Part shown: piece after piece, positions 45,331 to 53,290 of the stretch
Layout: every line of letters begins with the position of its first letter
How positions within the stretch are numbered: position 1 is the stretch's first letter
Origin: Calditrichia bacterium
GTDB lineage: Bacteria; Calditrichota; Calditrichia; Calditrichales; J004
Length of the DNA stretch: 64,000 nt
Direction of reading: 5' to 3'
Assembly: GCA_020635035.1 (NCBI GenBank)
Contig: JACKAO010000002.1
Coordinates: 434,001-498,000, forward strand
Program-made: the position numbers and the translations under genes
The notes under the pieces: generated by a model
The model's input: the letters and a program-made list of their open reading frames with translations, nothing else
Databases searched by the model: none
Told to the model about the DNA's origin: nothing

Positions 45331-46743
45331 ATGACTGCCCGTGAAATTTTAAAAAAATCATTCGGCTATTCGCAGTTTCGAGGGGTCCAGGAAGCCGTAA
45401 TAAAACATATACTGGATGGTAATAATGCGTTGGTTATCATGCCAACCGGTTCAGGAAAATCCATACTTTACCAGATCCCGGCACTAATCTTTGATGATTT
45501 AACAGTGGTGATTTCTCCGCTTATTGCACTTATGAAAGACCAGGTAGATGTACTGAGAAAGCGCAATATCGATGCCATTTATATTAATTCTTCATTGAGT
45601 AAAAAAGACCGCGAATCCCGATATAAAGGACTTAAAAACGGAAAATACAAATTATTGTATGTCACCCCGGAGCGTTTCCGCAAAAAAGAATTTATCAATG
45701 TGCTGAAAAACAGGAAAATCAGTTTACTTGCTGTCGATGAAGCACATTGTATTAGCGAATGGGGGCATGATTTCAGGCCCGATTATACAAGGCTTCAGGA
45801 ATTTCGGAAATTGATGAACAACCCGGTAACCATTGCGTTAACAGCAACAGCCACGCCACCGGTACAGAATGATATTATAAGTCAGCTCGGTTTAAAACAG
45901 CATGAAATAACCTTGTTTCATGAAGGTATAAATCGTCCTAATCTGGAACTCAGAACCATACCATTATGGGGTGAAGATGAAAAGAAAAATGAAATCCTGA
46001 AAGTTTTGGATAAGTTAAAGGGAAGCGGCATAATTTATTTTACACTCATAAAAGATCTTGAAAATATGAGTGATTTGTTATCCAGAAGCGGTAAAAAGCA
46101 TGCCGTGTATCATGGTGATTTGACCGCAGAGAAAAGGAAGAAAGTCCAGGAAGGTTTTATGAATTCACCAAACCGGCTTATCCTGGCAACAAATGCTTTT
46201 GGTATGGGCATTGATAAGGAAGATATTCGTTTTGTTATTCATGCCCAGGTTCCGGGGTCACTGGAGTCTTACTACCAGGAAATCGGGAGAGCAGGTCGTG
46301 ATGGAAAACCTTCGTTGTGTTTACTTTTATATGATGAGCAGGACTTGAATATTCATATGGAGTTTATTCGCTGGAATAATCCGTCAGCTGAATTTTATCA
46401 CCGGGCTTATAATTTGCTTACTTCAGAAATAGACCGTGTAAACGGCGAAGGGATTGACTATTTTAAGGAACAGCTTACATTTAAAAATCGGCGGGATTAC
46501 AGAGCGGAAACAGTTTTATCCATCTTTGATCGTTATGGAGTTGTTGAAGGAGATATTGAACGCAAGAATATCACAGTGATTTCTGATTTACCTGAAAGTT
46601 TGTCTGATCAGGATCATCTGGATGTAAAAATGAAAAACGAACAACAGAAATTATACCAAATGATGCTTTATGCAAAATTGGAAGAAAACAGAAAAGAGTT
46701 TATACACGAATATTTTGGTTTAAAGACTAATGAAAATTTTTAG
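45331..46743 (+). CDS. recQ: Short RecQ-family DNA helicase lacking the zinc and HRDC domains
   Basis: 470 residues, compared with about 600 or more for standard RecQ. All helicase motifs are present: motif 0 FGYSQFRGVQ, Walker A MPTGSGKS, DEAHCISEWGHDFRPDY, TATATPP, and motif VI QEIGRAGRDG. After the core the chain continues to KLYQMMLYAKLEENRKEFIHEYFG, which aligns with the beginning of the zinc-binding region (the 'CRR..LLNYFGE' part). The four cysteines are missing and the protein ends there. There is no sign of a frameshift in the bases that follow. It should still be a 3'-5' helicase, perhaps weaker in DNA binding. No ribosome site is evident. Confidence 0.88.
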   Translation: MTAREILKKSFGYSQFRGVQEAVIKHILDGNNALVIMPTGSGKSILYQIPALIFDDLTVVISPLIALMKDQVDVLRKRNIDAIYINSSLSKKDRESRYKGLKNGKYKLLYVTPERFRKKEFINVLKNRKISLLAVDEAHCISEWGHDFRPDYTRLQEFRKLMNNPVTIALTATATPPVQNDIISQLGLKQHEITLFHEGINRPNLELRTIPLWGEDEKKNEILKVLDKLKGSGIIYFTLIKDLENMSDLLSRSGKKHAVYHGDLTAEKRKKVQEGFMNSPNRLILATNAFGMGIDKEDIRFVIHAQVPGSLESYYQEIGRAGRDGKPSLCLLLYDEQDLNIHMEFIRWNNPSAEFYHRAYNLLTSEIDRVNGEGIDYFKEQLTFKNRRDYRAETVLSIFDRYGVVEGDIERKNITVISDLPESLSDQDHLDVKMKNEQQKLYQMMLYAKLEENRKEFIHEYFGLKTNENF

Positions 46744-46841
46744 AGATAAAATTCACCTCTATTGGAGAGGCAAGGGTGGGTCACAAAATAAAAAATAGAG
46801 TCAAACGTTTAACATAATAAAAACAAGATAAGGAGGCTTCT

Positions 46842-47342
46842 ATGGCACAAGTTGGTTTTGGTGATAAAATGGTTAATACAGTTGGTGAACTGCCGGCAGT
46901 AGGCAGTAAAGCACCCGATTTCCGTTTGACCGATAAAGATTTAAAAGATAAAAGTTTGAAAGATTTTGCAGGTAAAAAACTTGTACTAAATATTTTTCCA
47001 AGTATTGGAACTGGGGTTTGCCAGGCATCGGTACGGCGATTCAATTCAGAAGCTGAGAAGCTGGACAATACAATGGTTTTATGTATTTCTGTTGATTTAC
47101 CTTTTGCGCAGAAGGACTTTTGTGCAGCTGAAGGATTGGATAATGTGATAACCTTGTCAGCAATGCGTACCCGGGCGTTTGGTAAAGATTATGGCGTTCT
47201 TTTTACAGAAGGTGGTTTTGAAGGATTGTTTTCGCGCTCAATCGTTGTAGTGGATGAATCCGGAAAAGTTATTTACACAGAGCAGGTCCCTGCAACAGGC
47301 CAGGAACCTAACTATGAAGCAGCATTAGCAGTGTTGAAATAA
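46842..47342 (+). CDS. tpx: Thiol peroxidase Tpx
   Basis: 166 residues. The peroxidatic cysteine is Cys60 (SIGTGVCQASVRRFN) and the resolving one Cys94 (KDFCAAEG), the spacing of atypical two-cysteine Tpx enzymes; an extra Cys81 is present. TVGELPAVGSKAPDF at the N-terminus is typical. It reduces hydroperoxides with thioredoxin. AAGGAGG precedes the ATG. It is monocistronic, with a strong terminator directly after the stop. Confidence 0.95.
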   Translation: MAQVGFGDKMVNTVGELPAVGSKAPDFRLTDKDLKDKSLKDFAGKKLVLNIFPSIGTGVCQASVRRFNSEAEKLDNTMVLCISVDLPFAQKDFCAAEGLDNVITLSAMRTRAFGKDYGVLFTEGGFEGLFSRSIVVVDESGKVIYTEQVPATGQEPNYEAALAVLK

Positions 47343-47368
47343 AAAAGGCGCTCATGAGAGCGCCTTTT
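47343..47368. terminator. Strong bidirectional terminator between tpx and the convergent barrel gene
   Basis: A perfect 11-bp stem (AAAAGGCGCTC / GAGCGCCTTTT) with an ATGA loop starts at the tpx stop. The A-run on one side and T-run on the other allow it to work on both strands. Confidence 0.9.
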
Positions 47369-47395
47369 CATTGTTTTCAGTATTCAAAGCTTTTC

Positions 47396-47935
47396 TTATT
47401 TTGATCCAAAGAAAACGTTTAATGTAGCCACTAAACTGTTGTAATTACTTACAATGTTGTAACGGGCTTCAATCGCTGCAGGATATCCAGCTAAGTTTAA
47501 ATTGTAACCACCTAAAGCTGAAAAACCGATTTCACTTGTTGATCCGTCAATCGTAGTTGTTCCAAAGAACGGAACATCCCATTTATATTCCAGGGTAATG
47601 CTATTATAGTTTAAACCACCACCAGCATAGAACTGATCGTTGATAGCATAATGAACATCGGCGCCTATTACAAAAACGCTTACTGTTGCATCTCCGGCAC
47701 CAGCAGGTACATCAAACCCAGGCATATGATACTGAATGATGGGTAATAATGTTAAATTATCTGCAACTTGACCCATGTTAACTTTTGCACCTAATGCAAG
47801 ACCAGCGGTCCAGTTAGTTTCCATCGGTAAAACTAATCCTGCTTGTGCTGCAACTCCATGAAAGCCAAGGCCCTGAGCGAATGTAGCAGATGACAGAGTA
47901 GCAATAAGAGCAAGAACAACTAAAATACGCTTCAT
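47396..47935 (-). CDS. Small outer-membrane beta-barrel protein
   Basis: 179 residues with a signal peptide (MKRILVVLALIATLSSATFAQ, cleaved near 21). The rest is Gly- and aromatic-rich with about eight amphipathic strands, ending in VATLNVFFGSK. It looks like an OmpX/OmpW-sized barrel with no recognisable family or ligand. AGGAGG precedes the ATG. The 180 bases upstream include a perfect GTAATT-N5-AATTAC inverted repeat. Confidence 0.7.
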   Translation of the reverse strand: MKRILVVLALIATLSSATFAQGLGFHGVAAQAGLVLPMETNWTAGLALGAKVNMGQVADNLTLLPIIQYHMPGFDVPAGAGDATVSVFVIGADVHYAINDQFYAGGGLNYNSITLEYKWDVPFFGTTTIDGSTSEIGFSALGGYNLNLAGYPAAIEARYNIVSNYNSLVATLNVFFGSK

Positions 47936-47983
47936 AAAAAAACCTCCTAAATGAATTAATTAATTGTGGATCAGTTAGTACGT

Positions 47984-48000
47984 GTAATTTATACAATTAC
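47984..48000. promoter_or_regulatory. Inverted repeat upstream of the small barrel gene
   Basis: GTAATT (47984-47989) and AATTAC (47995-48000) with a five-base spacer lie about 50 bases before the minus-strand start codon. The size fits a dimeric regulator; it could also be chance in AT-rich DNA. Confidence 0.3.
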
Positions 48001-48121
48001 CCTGTTAATTTACTAAATAAACAAACAGAGTAAATATTTTGTTTAAGAAATTACCCAAAAGATATCGAATTAGATTGTGATACACATTACTTTTTTTTTG
48101 AAAAAATTAATTAAAAAATAT

Positions 48122-49588
48122 TTATTTTTTTGGGTTGAAACTCAGGACAATTAAAAAAACAAAGAGTGAGCTTAAAAAAGCCCAAATAATATAACCCAAG
48201 CCGGTTGTTGAAATTGCTTCGGGTTGAAATGCTGATAAAAAACCATTTTTTTCCAGAAAGTAAAAAATGAAGGTGCTGATAATTCCTGTAATAATTGCAA
48301 TATTGATTTCAGTTTTGGAAACTGATTTTAAAAAACTGGCGCAAACAGGAATGAAAACGGTAGTCGTAAGAATTCCGGATGAAAGATAGAATATATCCCA
48401 CAAATTGTCTGTAAATAGTGCATAAATATAAGCAAGCATTATTGCAAAAACGGATGAAAATCGTGCCACCTTTTGCAGCTGTTTCTTGCTTAGCTTTTTA
48501 GTCAAACCAGGTTCAATAAGATCCCGCGATAGAGAAAGCGCAACAATATTGCCACATGTGTCTATGGTAGACATTGCTGCTGCAATCAGCCCGATGGATA
48601 ATATAAGGCTAAGCCACAGTGGCGCATAATTCTGCATGATAACAGTAAAAATGAGAGCCCCGTCATTTAGCTTTTCGGGGATGATCCCATCAACTGCAGG
48701 AAATAATGCCAGGGCGGTTAAACCTGTAATCAATGGCATAATGCCCACAAAAAGAAAGGAGTTAAAACTTGCAATAAAAACACCTTTCCGGGCTTCTCTG
48801 TTCGATTGTGCAGCCTGTATCCGCACCCATAAATCTGTCTCGATAAGCCAACCTGGTAGATATGCAATAAAAGTCATAGCAATCAACGGCAAACCCGGGG
48901 ATAACCAGTGATTATTTCCCGGAGCTTTTGGGGGTATTAAATCAGTAAGAACAGATAAATCCGGAAGAGCGTTAAGCCCTAAAATAGCAATTGCTGAAAT
49001 AAATAATGCAACAAGAACAAACTGAATTTTATCCGTTGATACAACCGCTTCGAAACCACCGCTGTAACTGTATATCGCAACAACCAATGCAATTAGCAAA
49101 AATGTCAGCTGTGGAGAAATGCCCAAAAAGGGTGCTATAATATTACCGGCTGCAAAAATTTCTGCACCTGTCCATGTCAGAAAAACAACAACAAGTGCCG
49201 GGGCTAACAATATCCTTGATAACTTCCCAAATCTTTTTTCAAGCAGCTCTGGCTGAGAAAAGGTGTTATATTTTCTGAATACAGGCACAAGGAAAAAAAA
49301 TCCTGCCATTGTTAGCAGCCATGGAATAATCAGAAGCCAGGCGCCTCCGAGTCCATACCAATAAAAAAGCTGAACTCCGTAAACACAGGACCAGCTCACG
49401 GACATCATACTGGCTGAAATAGATAATCCAACCGACCAACCGGAAAGAGACTTACCGGCAGACCAGAATTCGTTCGTGTCTTGTAAATTAGATTTTTGCT
49501 TTTTCTTTCTGTATACAGCTAATCCAATTCCGATTACAGTAATACTGTATCCTATAAAACCAAGCCAATAATAAATACTTTGATCCAT
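48122..49588 (-). CDS. Sodium:solute symporter (SSS family)
   Basis: 488 residues from the ATG at 49588, chosen because an AGGATA site lies before it and because SSS proteins begin near YYWLGFIGYSITVIG; the frame continues upstream to 49669. About 13 membrane helices. The N-terminal FWSAGKSLSGWSVGLSISAS, GAEIFAAGNIIAPF, and IAAAMSTIDTCGNIVALS (Na+ site) segments identify the family. The substrate cannot be told. It is a paralogue of the 36864 symporter with a shorter C-terminus. Confidence 0.88.
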   Translation of the reverse strand: MDQSIYYWLGFIGYSITVIGIGLAVYRKKKQKSNLQDTNEFWSAGKSLSGWSVGLSISASMMSVSWSCVYGVQLFYWYGLGGAWLLIIPWLLTMAGFFFLVPVFRKYNTFSQPELLEKRFGKLSRILLAPALVVVFLTWTGAEIFAAGNIIAPFLGISPQLTFLLIALVVAIYSYSGGFEAVVSTDKIQFVLVALFISAIAILGLNALPDLSVLTDLIPPKAPGNNHWLSPGLPLIAMTFIAYLPGWLIETDLWVRIQAAQSNREARKGVFIASFNSFLFVGIMPLITGLTALALFPAVDGIIPEKLNDGALIFTVIMQNYAPLWLSLILSIGLIAAAMSTIDTCGNIVALSLSRDLIEPGLTKKLSKKQLQKVARFSSVFAIMLAYIYALFTDNLWDIFYLSSGILTTTVFIPVCASFLKSVSKTEINIAIITGIISTFIFYFLEKNGFLSAFQPEAISTTGLGYIIWAFLSSLFVFLIVLSFNPKK

Positions 49589-49683
49589 ACTATCCTGTAT
49601 ATGAACAATCAAAGCTCCAAGTGTAATAATATTTACTGTAAGGGAAAAATTAAAAAACAGGGATGACAAACGGGAAATAAAAA

Positions 49684-49708
49684 AAAGCTGCCGTAAAAGG
49701 GCAGCTTT
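49684..49708 (-). terminator. Intrinsic terminator of the cysteine-repeat protein gene
   Basis: Read on the minus strand, AAAGCTGCC and GGCAGCTTT form a 9-bp stem with a 7-base loop, followed by TTTTTT. It lies 38 bases past the stop codon of the 49746-50168 gene. Confidence 0.85.
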
Positions 49709-49745
49709 ATAGACTAAAATATTAAGAAAATAAATTTCAGATTAA

Positions 49746-50035
49746 TCAACCACACTTACCTTCGCCACATTTACCTTCACCACATTTAGATTCTTTTGCA
49801 TCTGCTTTTTTGGCATCTGTTTTGCCTTCACCACATTTGGATTCTTTTGCATCTGCTTTTTTAGCATCTGTTTTACCGTCACCGCATTTTGCTTCTTTTG
49901 CTTCAGATTTACCGTCACCACATTTGGATTCTTTAGCATCTGCTTTTTTAGCTTCAGATTTACCGTCACCGCATTTTGCTTCTTTTGCATCTTTATTGTC
50001 GGTAGTTTTAGCTTCTCCACCGCCACATTTGCTTT
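49746..50035 (-). repeat. Tandem 51-base coding repeats
   Basis: The cysteine-repeat gene contains 51-base units (17 codons) with one shortened 36-base copy, followed by two 15-base KCGEG units at the 3' end. The units are nearly identical in DNA, which points to recent duplication or conversion. Repeat number is likely to vary between strains. Confidence 0.8.
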
Positions 50036-50168
50036 CAAACGATGCGGCTTCATAATGGCTTTTCTCTGAAGCAGAAAAAGCACTCAGATTACTCACGGTA
50101 AAAAATGCAATTAGTGCAACTGCACTAAACAATGCAACTTTGGTTAAAGTTAACTTTGATTTATTCAT
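49746..50168 (-). CDS. HvfA-like cysteine-repeat protein (possible MNIO/DUF692-type metallophore precursor)
   Basis: 140 residues: an N-terminal signal or membrane segment (KVALFSAVALIAFFTVSNLSA, about 10-30), then a low-complexity part made of Lys, Ala, Asp, Glu, Ser and Cys. Eight cysteines occur, seven of them as KCG[DE]GK-type motifs, mostly in a 17-residue unit KCGDGKSEAKKADAKES, and the protein ends in KCGEGKCGEGKCG. The EGKCG-type repeats and the signal sequence match the HvfA/BufA family of exported peptides. Their cysteines are modified by DUF692 (MNIO) enzymes to bind copper. No DUF692 or DUF2063 gene is in this window, so the assignment is by resemblance. AAGGAGGTAATTC precedes the ATG; a terminator follows the gene. 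Confidence 0.7.
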   Translation of the reverse strand: MNKSKLTLTKVALFSAVALIAFFTVSNLSAFSASEKSHYEAASFESKCGGGEAKTTDNKDAKEAKCGDGKSEAKKADAKESKCGDGKSEAKEAKCGDGKTDAKKADAKESKCGEGKTDAKKADAKESKCGEGKCGEGKCG

Positions 50169-50248
50169 GAATTACCTCCTTCAAGGATTGGTTATGTTAT
50201 AATGATTTCAATTTTATTTTTTCTGACGACAGATATTAAAAGCCACTT

Positions 50249-50265
50249 ATCACAAATAGATCACA
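50249..50265. promoter_or_regulatory. Helically phased direct repeat between divergent genes
   Basis: ATCACA occurs at 50249-50254 and again at 50260-50265, 11 bases apart, which puts both on one face of the helix. It lies 81 bases upstream of the cysteine-repeat gene and 92 bases before the lipoprotein start, so it could be a shared activator site. Confidence 0.3.
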
Positions 50266-50356
50266 TATAAATAATTTTTAATAAATCCGTTTTGCACAAA
50301 ATTTGAAAATGAATTCCTGCCGGATTAATATTACATACGAACAAAACATTACCTAT

Positions 50357-51160
50357 ATGATATCCAAACATTTCTTTCTGATCCTTTTATTCCCGTTATT
50401 AATTTGTTGCGGGGACAACAAAACCAGTCTAAAAAGTAAAACCACTGGTAATAAAAAATTATTAACTAAAATAGATACTGTAAAAATTATTCACGATACT
50501 TTACCTGTAGAGATAAGAATCTCAGGACCATTACAATACTGGAAAAAAAGTACAATAAAAGCATACGACAGTTCGCAGGTCATTGCCGTCATGGTAGATG
50601 CAAAGCAAAATGTTTCCAGTAAGGATTTGTTAATAAGTTTATGGGCTTTAGATGAAGAGAATGAATATACTCCAGAAGATATTCGTGCGCCATTTTCCGG
50701 GATTATTGAAAATGTGTATGTAAAGGTCGGAGATAAACTAGCTGTTGGGTCAAATCTCGCTGATATTAGTAATACAGATTTCTTTCTTATGCGAAACAGT
50801 GTTTCCAGGGCACAGTTGCGGATTCTTGAAAAGGGGATGCAGGTAATTGCGAAAAATAATGATCATGATTTGAGTGGAAATATTATCGAAATAAATTATA
50901 ATTCCCAAAGCATAAAAATCTTGTTTAAAAACAAAGAGAATGACCCTGAAAATTTGGCCAATGTGCAAGCATATGTTATATGTGGTAAAGTAAAAGGTGA
51001 GTTTATCCCGGAAAAATTTTTTAATAACTCAAATGTTGAAATATTGATAGATGATGAAAGTAATTTTTTCATTTATCCTGTTGCTGCAGCGGATACTCTT
51101 ATTCTGGTTGAACCGGCATTACCAAAACTGGATAAAGTTTTAATAAAATCAAGGATTTAA
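50357..51160 (+). CDS. Lipoprotein resembling an RND/HlyD periplasmic adaptor
   Basis: 267 residues from the ATG at 50357, chosen because it gives a clean lipoprotein signal (MISKHFFLILLFPLLICCG, lipobox Cys at about 18-19). The central part (about 55-150) has PVEIRISGPL, DIRAPFSGIIENVYVKVGDKLAVGSNLADI, quoted in pieces: RAPFSGIIENVYVKVGD is the biotinyl-lipoyl-like hairpin of adaptor proteins. No coiled-coil arm is visible, and no pump or TolC gene is adjacent. It is divergent from the HvfA-like gene. Function is inferred only from the lipoyl-like fold. Confidence 0.6.
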   Translation: MISKHFFLILLFPLLICCGDNKTSLKSKTTGNKKLLTKIDTVKIIHDTLPVEIRISGPLQYWKKSTIKAYDSSQVIAVMVDAKQNVSSKDLLISLWALDEENEYTPEDIRAPFSGIIENVYVKVGDKLAVGSNLADISNTDFFLMRNSVSRAQLRILEKGMQVIAKNNDHDLSGNIIEINYNSQSIKILFKNKENDPENLANVQAYVICGKVKGEFIPEKFFNNSNVEILIDDESNFFIYPVAAADTLILVEPALPKLDKVLIKSRI

Positions 51161-51185
51161 ACGAGATTTAATTAAGAAATATCAC

Positions 51186-51213
51186 TTGACATAAAACGAA
51201 AAAAGTGTATATT
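51186..51213 (+). promoter_or_regulatory. Sigma-70-type promoter
   Basis: TTGACA (51186-51191) and TATATT (51208-51213) are separated by 16 bases and lie 31 bases before the start codon of the small exported protein. Confidence 0.65.
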
Positions 51214-51244
51214 GTTCTACTTATAAAATCTAAGATTGTCACGG

Positions 51245-51655
51245 ATGAAAAAAATATTATTTCCCATATTCATAATTCTCTTTATCAATATCAGTTTTGC
51301 CGGTAATAATGAGAATAATATCTTTACTGAATCTAAAGCTGATCCACAGGCTAACAGAGTTGTTCTTACGTGGATTACGAAAGATGAAAACAATGTAAAG
51401 ACTTTTGTCATTAAACGCAGCAATGATGATAAAGTATTTATTGAACTGGACCGGATAAATCCAAAAGGTCCGGGATTTCGATATGAATATGTTGATGATG
51501 ATGTGTTTTTTCATGGAAGCGGCGCTTTATTTTATAAAATAGAAGCTATTGACAGAAATAACGCATCCATTGAAGATTCAGGATCAATGATGGTGCATCC
51601 TAATCTTACAGGTATGTTTCAAACCTGGGGTGCAATTAAAGCAATGTTTCGATAA
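51245..51655 (+). CDS. Small exported protein with one FnIII-like domain
   Basis: 136 residues from the ATG at 51245 with a signal peptide (MKKILFPIFIILFINISFAG). The mature part has the fibronectin-III-like pattern RVVLTWITKDENNVKTFVIKRS, KVFIELDRI and ALFYKIEAIDRNN (about 35-105) and a C-terminal helix FQTWGAIKAMF. It has no further recognised function. It is a single-gene unit with its own promoter and a terminator. Confidence 0.65.
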   Translation: MKKILFPIFIILFINISFAGNNENNIFTESKADPQANRVVLTWITKDENNVKTFVIKRSNDDKVFIELDRINPKGPGFRYEYVDDDVFFHGSGALFYKIEAIDRNNASIEDSGSMMVHPNLTGMFQTWGAIKAMFR

Positions 51656-51683
51656 GAAATATTTTAAATTGTCAAATAAATTT

Positions 51684-51724
51684 AATTCCCTTTTCAATGT
51701 ATATTTGAGGAGGGAATTTTTTTT
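51684..51724 (+). terminator. Intrinsic terminator after the small exported protein
   Basis: AATTCCCT (51684-51691) pairs with AGGGAATT (51711-51718), followed by an unbroken T-run. The remaining 180 bases to glcD are AT-rich and show nothing else clear. Confidence 0.85.
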
Positions 51725-51904
51725 ATACACAACTCTTAAAATTGTTAAGTTAAGTTTTTAGATCTAATTTAGACAAGCGTGAATATCAAGGCTATGGGCT
51801 TTAAATTGATTAGATCAAAAGAATAGCCTTAAAAAATGTTAAGAAATTAATAGTTTTATTTATCACAAACTACTCTCAGAAAATGTCAAACATAATCTTA
51901 GTAA

Positions 51905-53290
51905 ATGTTAATGGATAAAAACACACTTCTAAAAATTAAACAAATTGTTGGTACATCCAACTATCTTGATTCTGATGAAGATAAAATTGTCTATTCTTAC
52001 GATGGCACACCGATGTTATCGCATAAACCGCAGGCAGTTGTAATGCCGGAAAGTCCTTCACAGATATCTGAGATATTAAAACTTGCCAATTCTGAAAAGT
52101 TTGCTGTTGTCCCCCGTGGCTCCGGTACCGGACTCAGCGGAGGCGCAGTTGCTGTTGAGAATTCAATAATAATGCTTATGCATAAATGGGATAAAATTCT
52201 TGAAATTGATGAAGAAAATTTAACTGCGTGGGTTCAGCCGGGTGTAAAAACATATGATTTTCATCAGGCTGTTGAACAAAAGGGACTCTTTTATCCGCCA
52301 GATCCTGGAAGCCAGAAAATCTGCACATTAGGTGGAAATGTTGCCGAAAATGCTGGTGGTCTGCGGGGTTTAAAATATGGTGTAACACGCGATTATGTAA
52401 TGGCCGTAGAAATGGTGCTACCAAATGGCGAAATACTTATAAACGGTGGTAAAAATGTTAAAGATGTCGCCGGTTATAATCTGCGTGATTTAATTGTTGG
52501 TTCAGAAGGCACATTGGGCATTTTTACAAAAATACTGTTACGGCTATTACCTAAACCCAAATCATCGAAAACCATACTGGCTTTTTTCTCTTCTCTGCAA
52601 GATGCTGCAAAGAGTGTATCGGATATAATTGCTGCCCATATTATACCATGTACAATGGAATTCCTTGATTCTACAACAATTAAGTGTGTGGAAGATTTTG
52701 CAAAAATTGGTTTACCCACCAATGTGGATGCACTTCTGTTACTGGAAAGTGATGGTCATCCTGAACAAGTTGCCGACGAAGCTGAAAAAATGTATGAAAT
52801 TCTTAAAAGAAATAATGCAACAGAAATAAAAGTTGCGCAGGATGCCCAGGAAGCAGATCAGTTAAAAACAGCAAGACGTGCGGCTTTCTCTGCTTTAGCA
52901 AGGGTTAAACCAACTACGATACTGGAAGATGCTACTGTACCCAGGTCTAATCTAGCACCTTTAATTAAAAAAGTTTCGGAGCTAGCCCAAAAATACAATC
53001 TGATGGTGGGAAACTTTGGACATGCCGGAGATGGCAATATGCATCCAACAGTGCTGACAGATGAAAGAAATAAAGAAGAGCTTGAAAGAGTGGAAAAATT
53101 CTTTGACGAGTTGTATGATGAAACAATCAGACTTGGTGGGACAATTACAGGAGAGCATGGTGTAGGATTAGCTAAGAAAAAATATCTTAAACGTTTAATT
53201 GATTCATCATCTCTTAAAATGATGCAGGATATAAAGAAGGCGATTGATCCCAATAACATTTTAAATCCCGGTAAAATATTTTCAGTATAA
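51905..53290 (+). CDS. glcD: Glycolate oxidase FAD-binding subunit
   Basis: 461 residues; the start at 51905 or 51911 is equally possible and neither has a good ribosome site. The FAD-binding PCMH domain (about 38-220) has VVPRGSGTGLSGGA, GGNVAENAGGLRGLKYG and DLIVGSEGTLGIF. The C-terminal FAD-oxidase domain has FGHAGDGNMHP and TGEHGVGLAKKKYL. It oxidises glycolate (or D-lactate-type 2-hydroxy acids) to the oxo acid and hands electrons to the iron-sulfur subunit. The next gene overlaps its stop by one base. A glcE homologue is not present, as in many non-enteric two-gene systems. Confidence 0.93.
   Translation: MLMDKNTLLKIKQIVGTSNYLDSDEDKIVYSYDGTPMLSHKPQAVVMPESPSQISEILKLANSEKFAVVPRGSGTGLSGGAVAVENSIIMLMHKWDKILEIDEENLTAWVQPGVKTYDFHQAVEQKGLFYPPDPGSQKICTLGGNVAENAGGLRGLKYGVTRDYVMAVEMVLPNGEILINGGKNVKDVAGYNLRDLIVGSEGTLGIFTKILLRLLPKPKSSKTILAFFSSLQDAAKSVSDIIAAHIIPCTMEFLDSTTIKCVEDFAKIGLPTNVDALLLLESDGHPEQVADEAEKMYEILKRNNATEIKVAQDAQEADQLKTARRAAFSALARVKPTTILEDATVPRSNLAPLIKKVSELAQKYNLMVGNFGHAGDGNMHPTVLTDERNKEELERVEKFFDELYDETIRLGGTITGEHGVGLAKKKYLKRLIDSSSLKMMQDIKKAIDPNNILNPGKIFSV

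Noticed and set aside
49746..50035. CRISPR array suggested by regular repeats
   Set aside because: The repeats are in frame, code for KCG[DE]GK units, have no unrelated spacers and no cas genes are near.
49742..50083. Overlapping 113-codon frame rich in Lys, Gln and Val
   Set aside because: It is the alternative frame of the repeat DNA; it has no ribosome site, whereas the chosen frame has one and a signal peptide.
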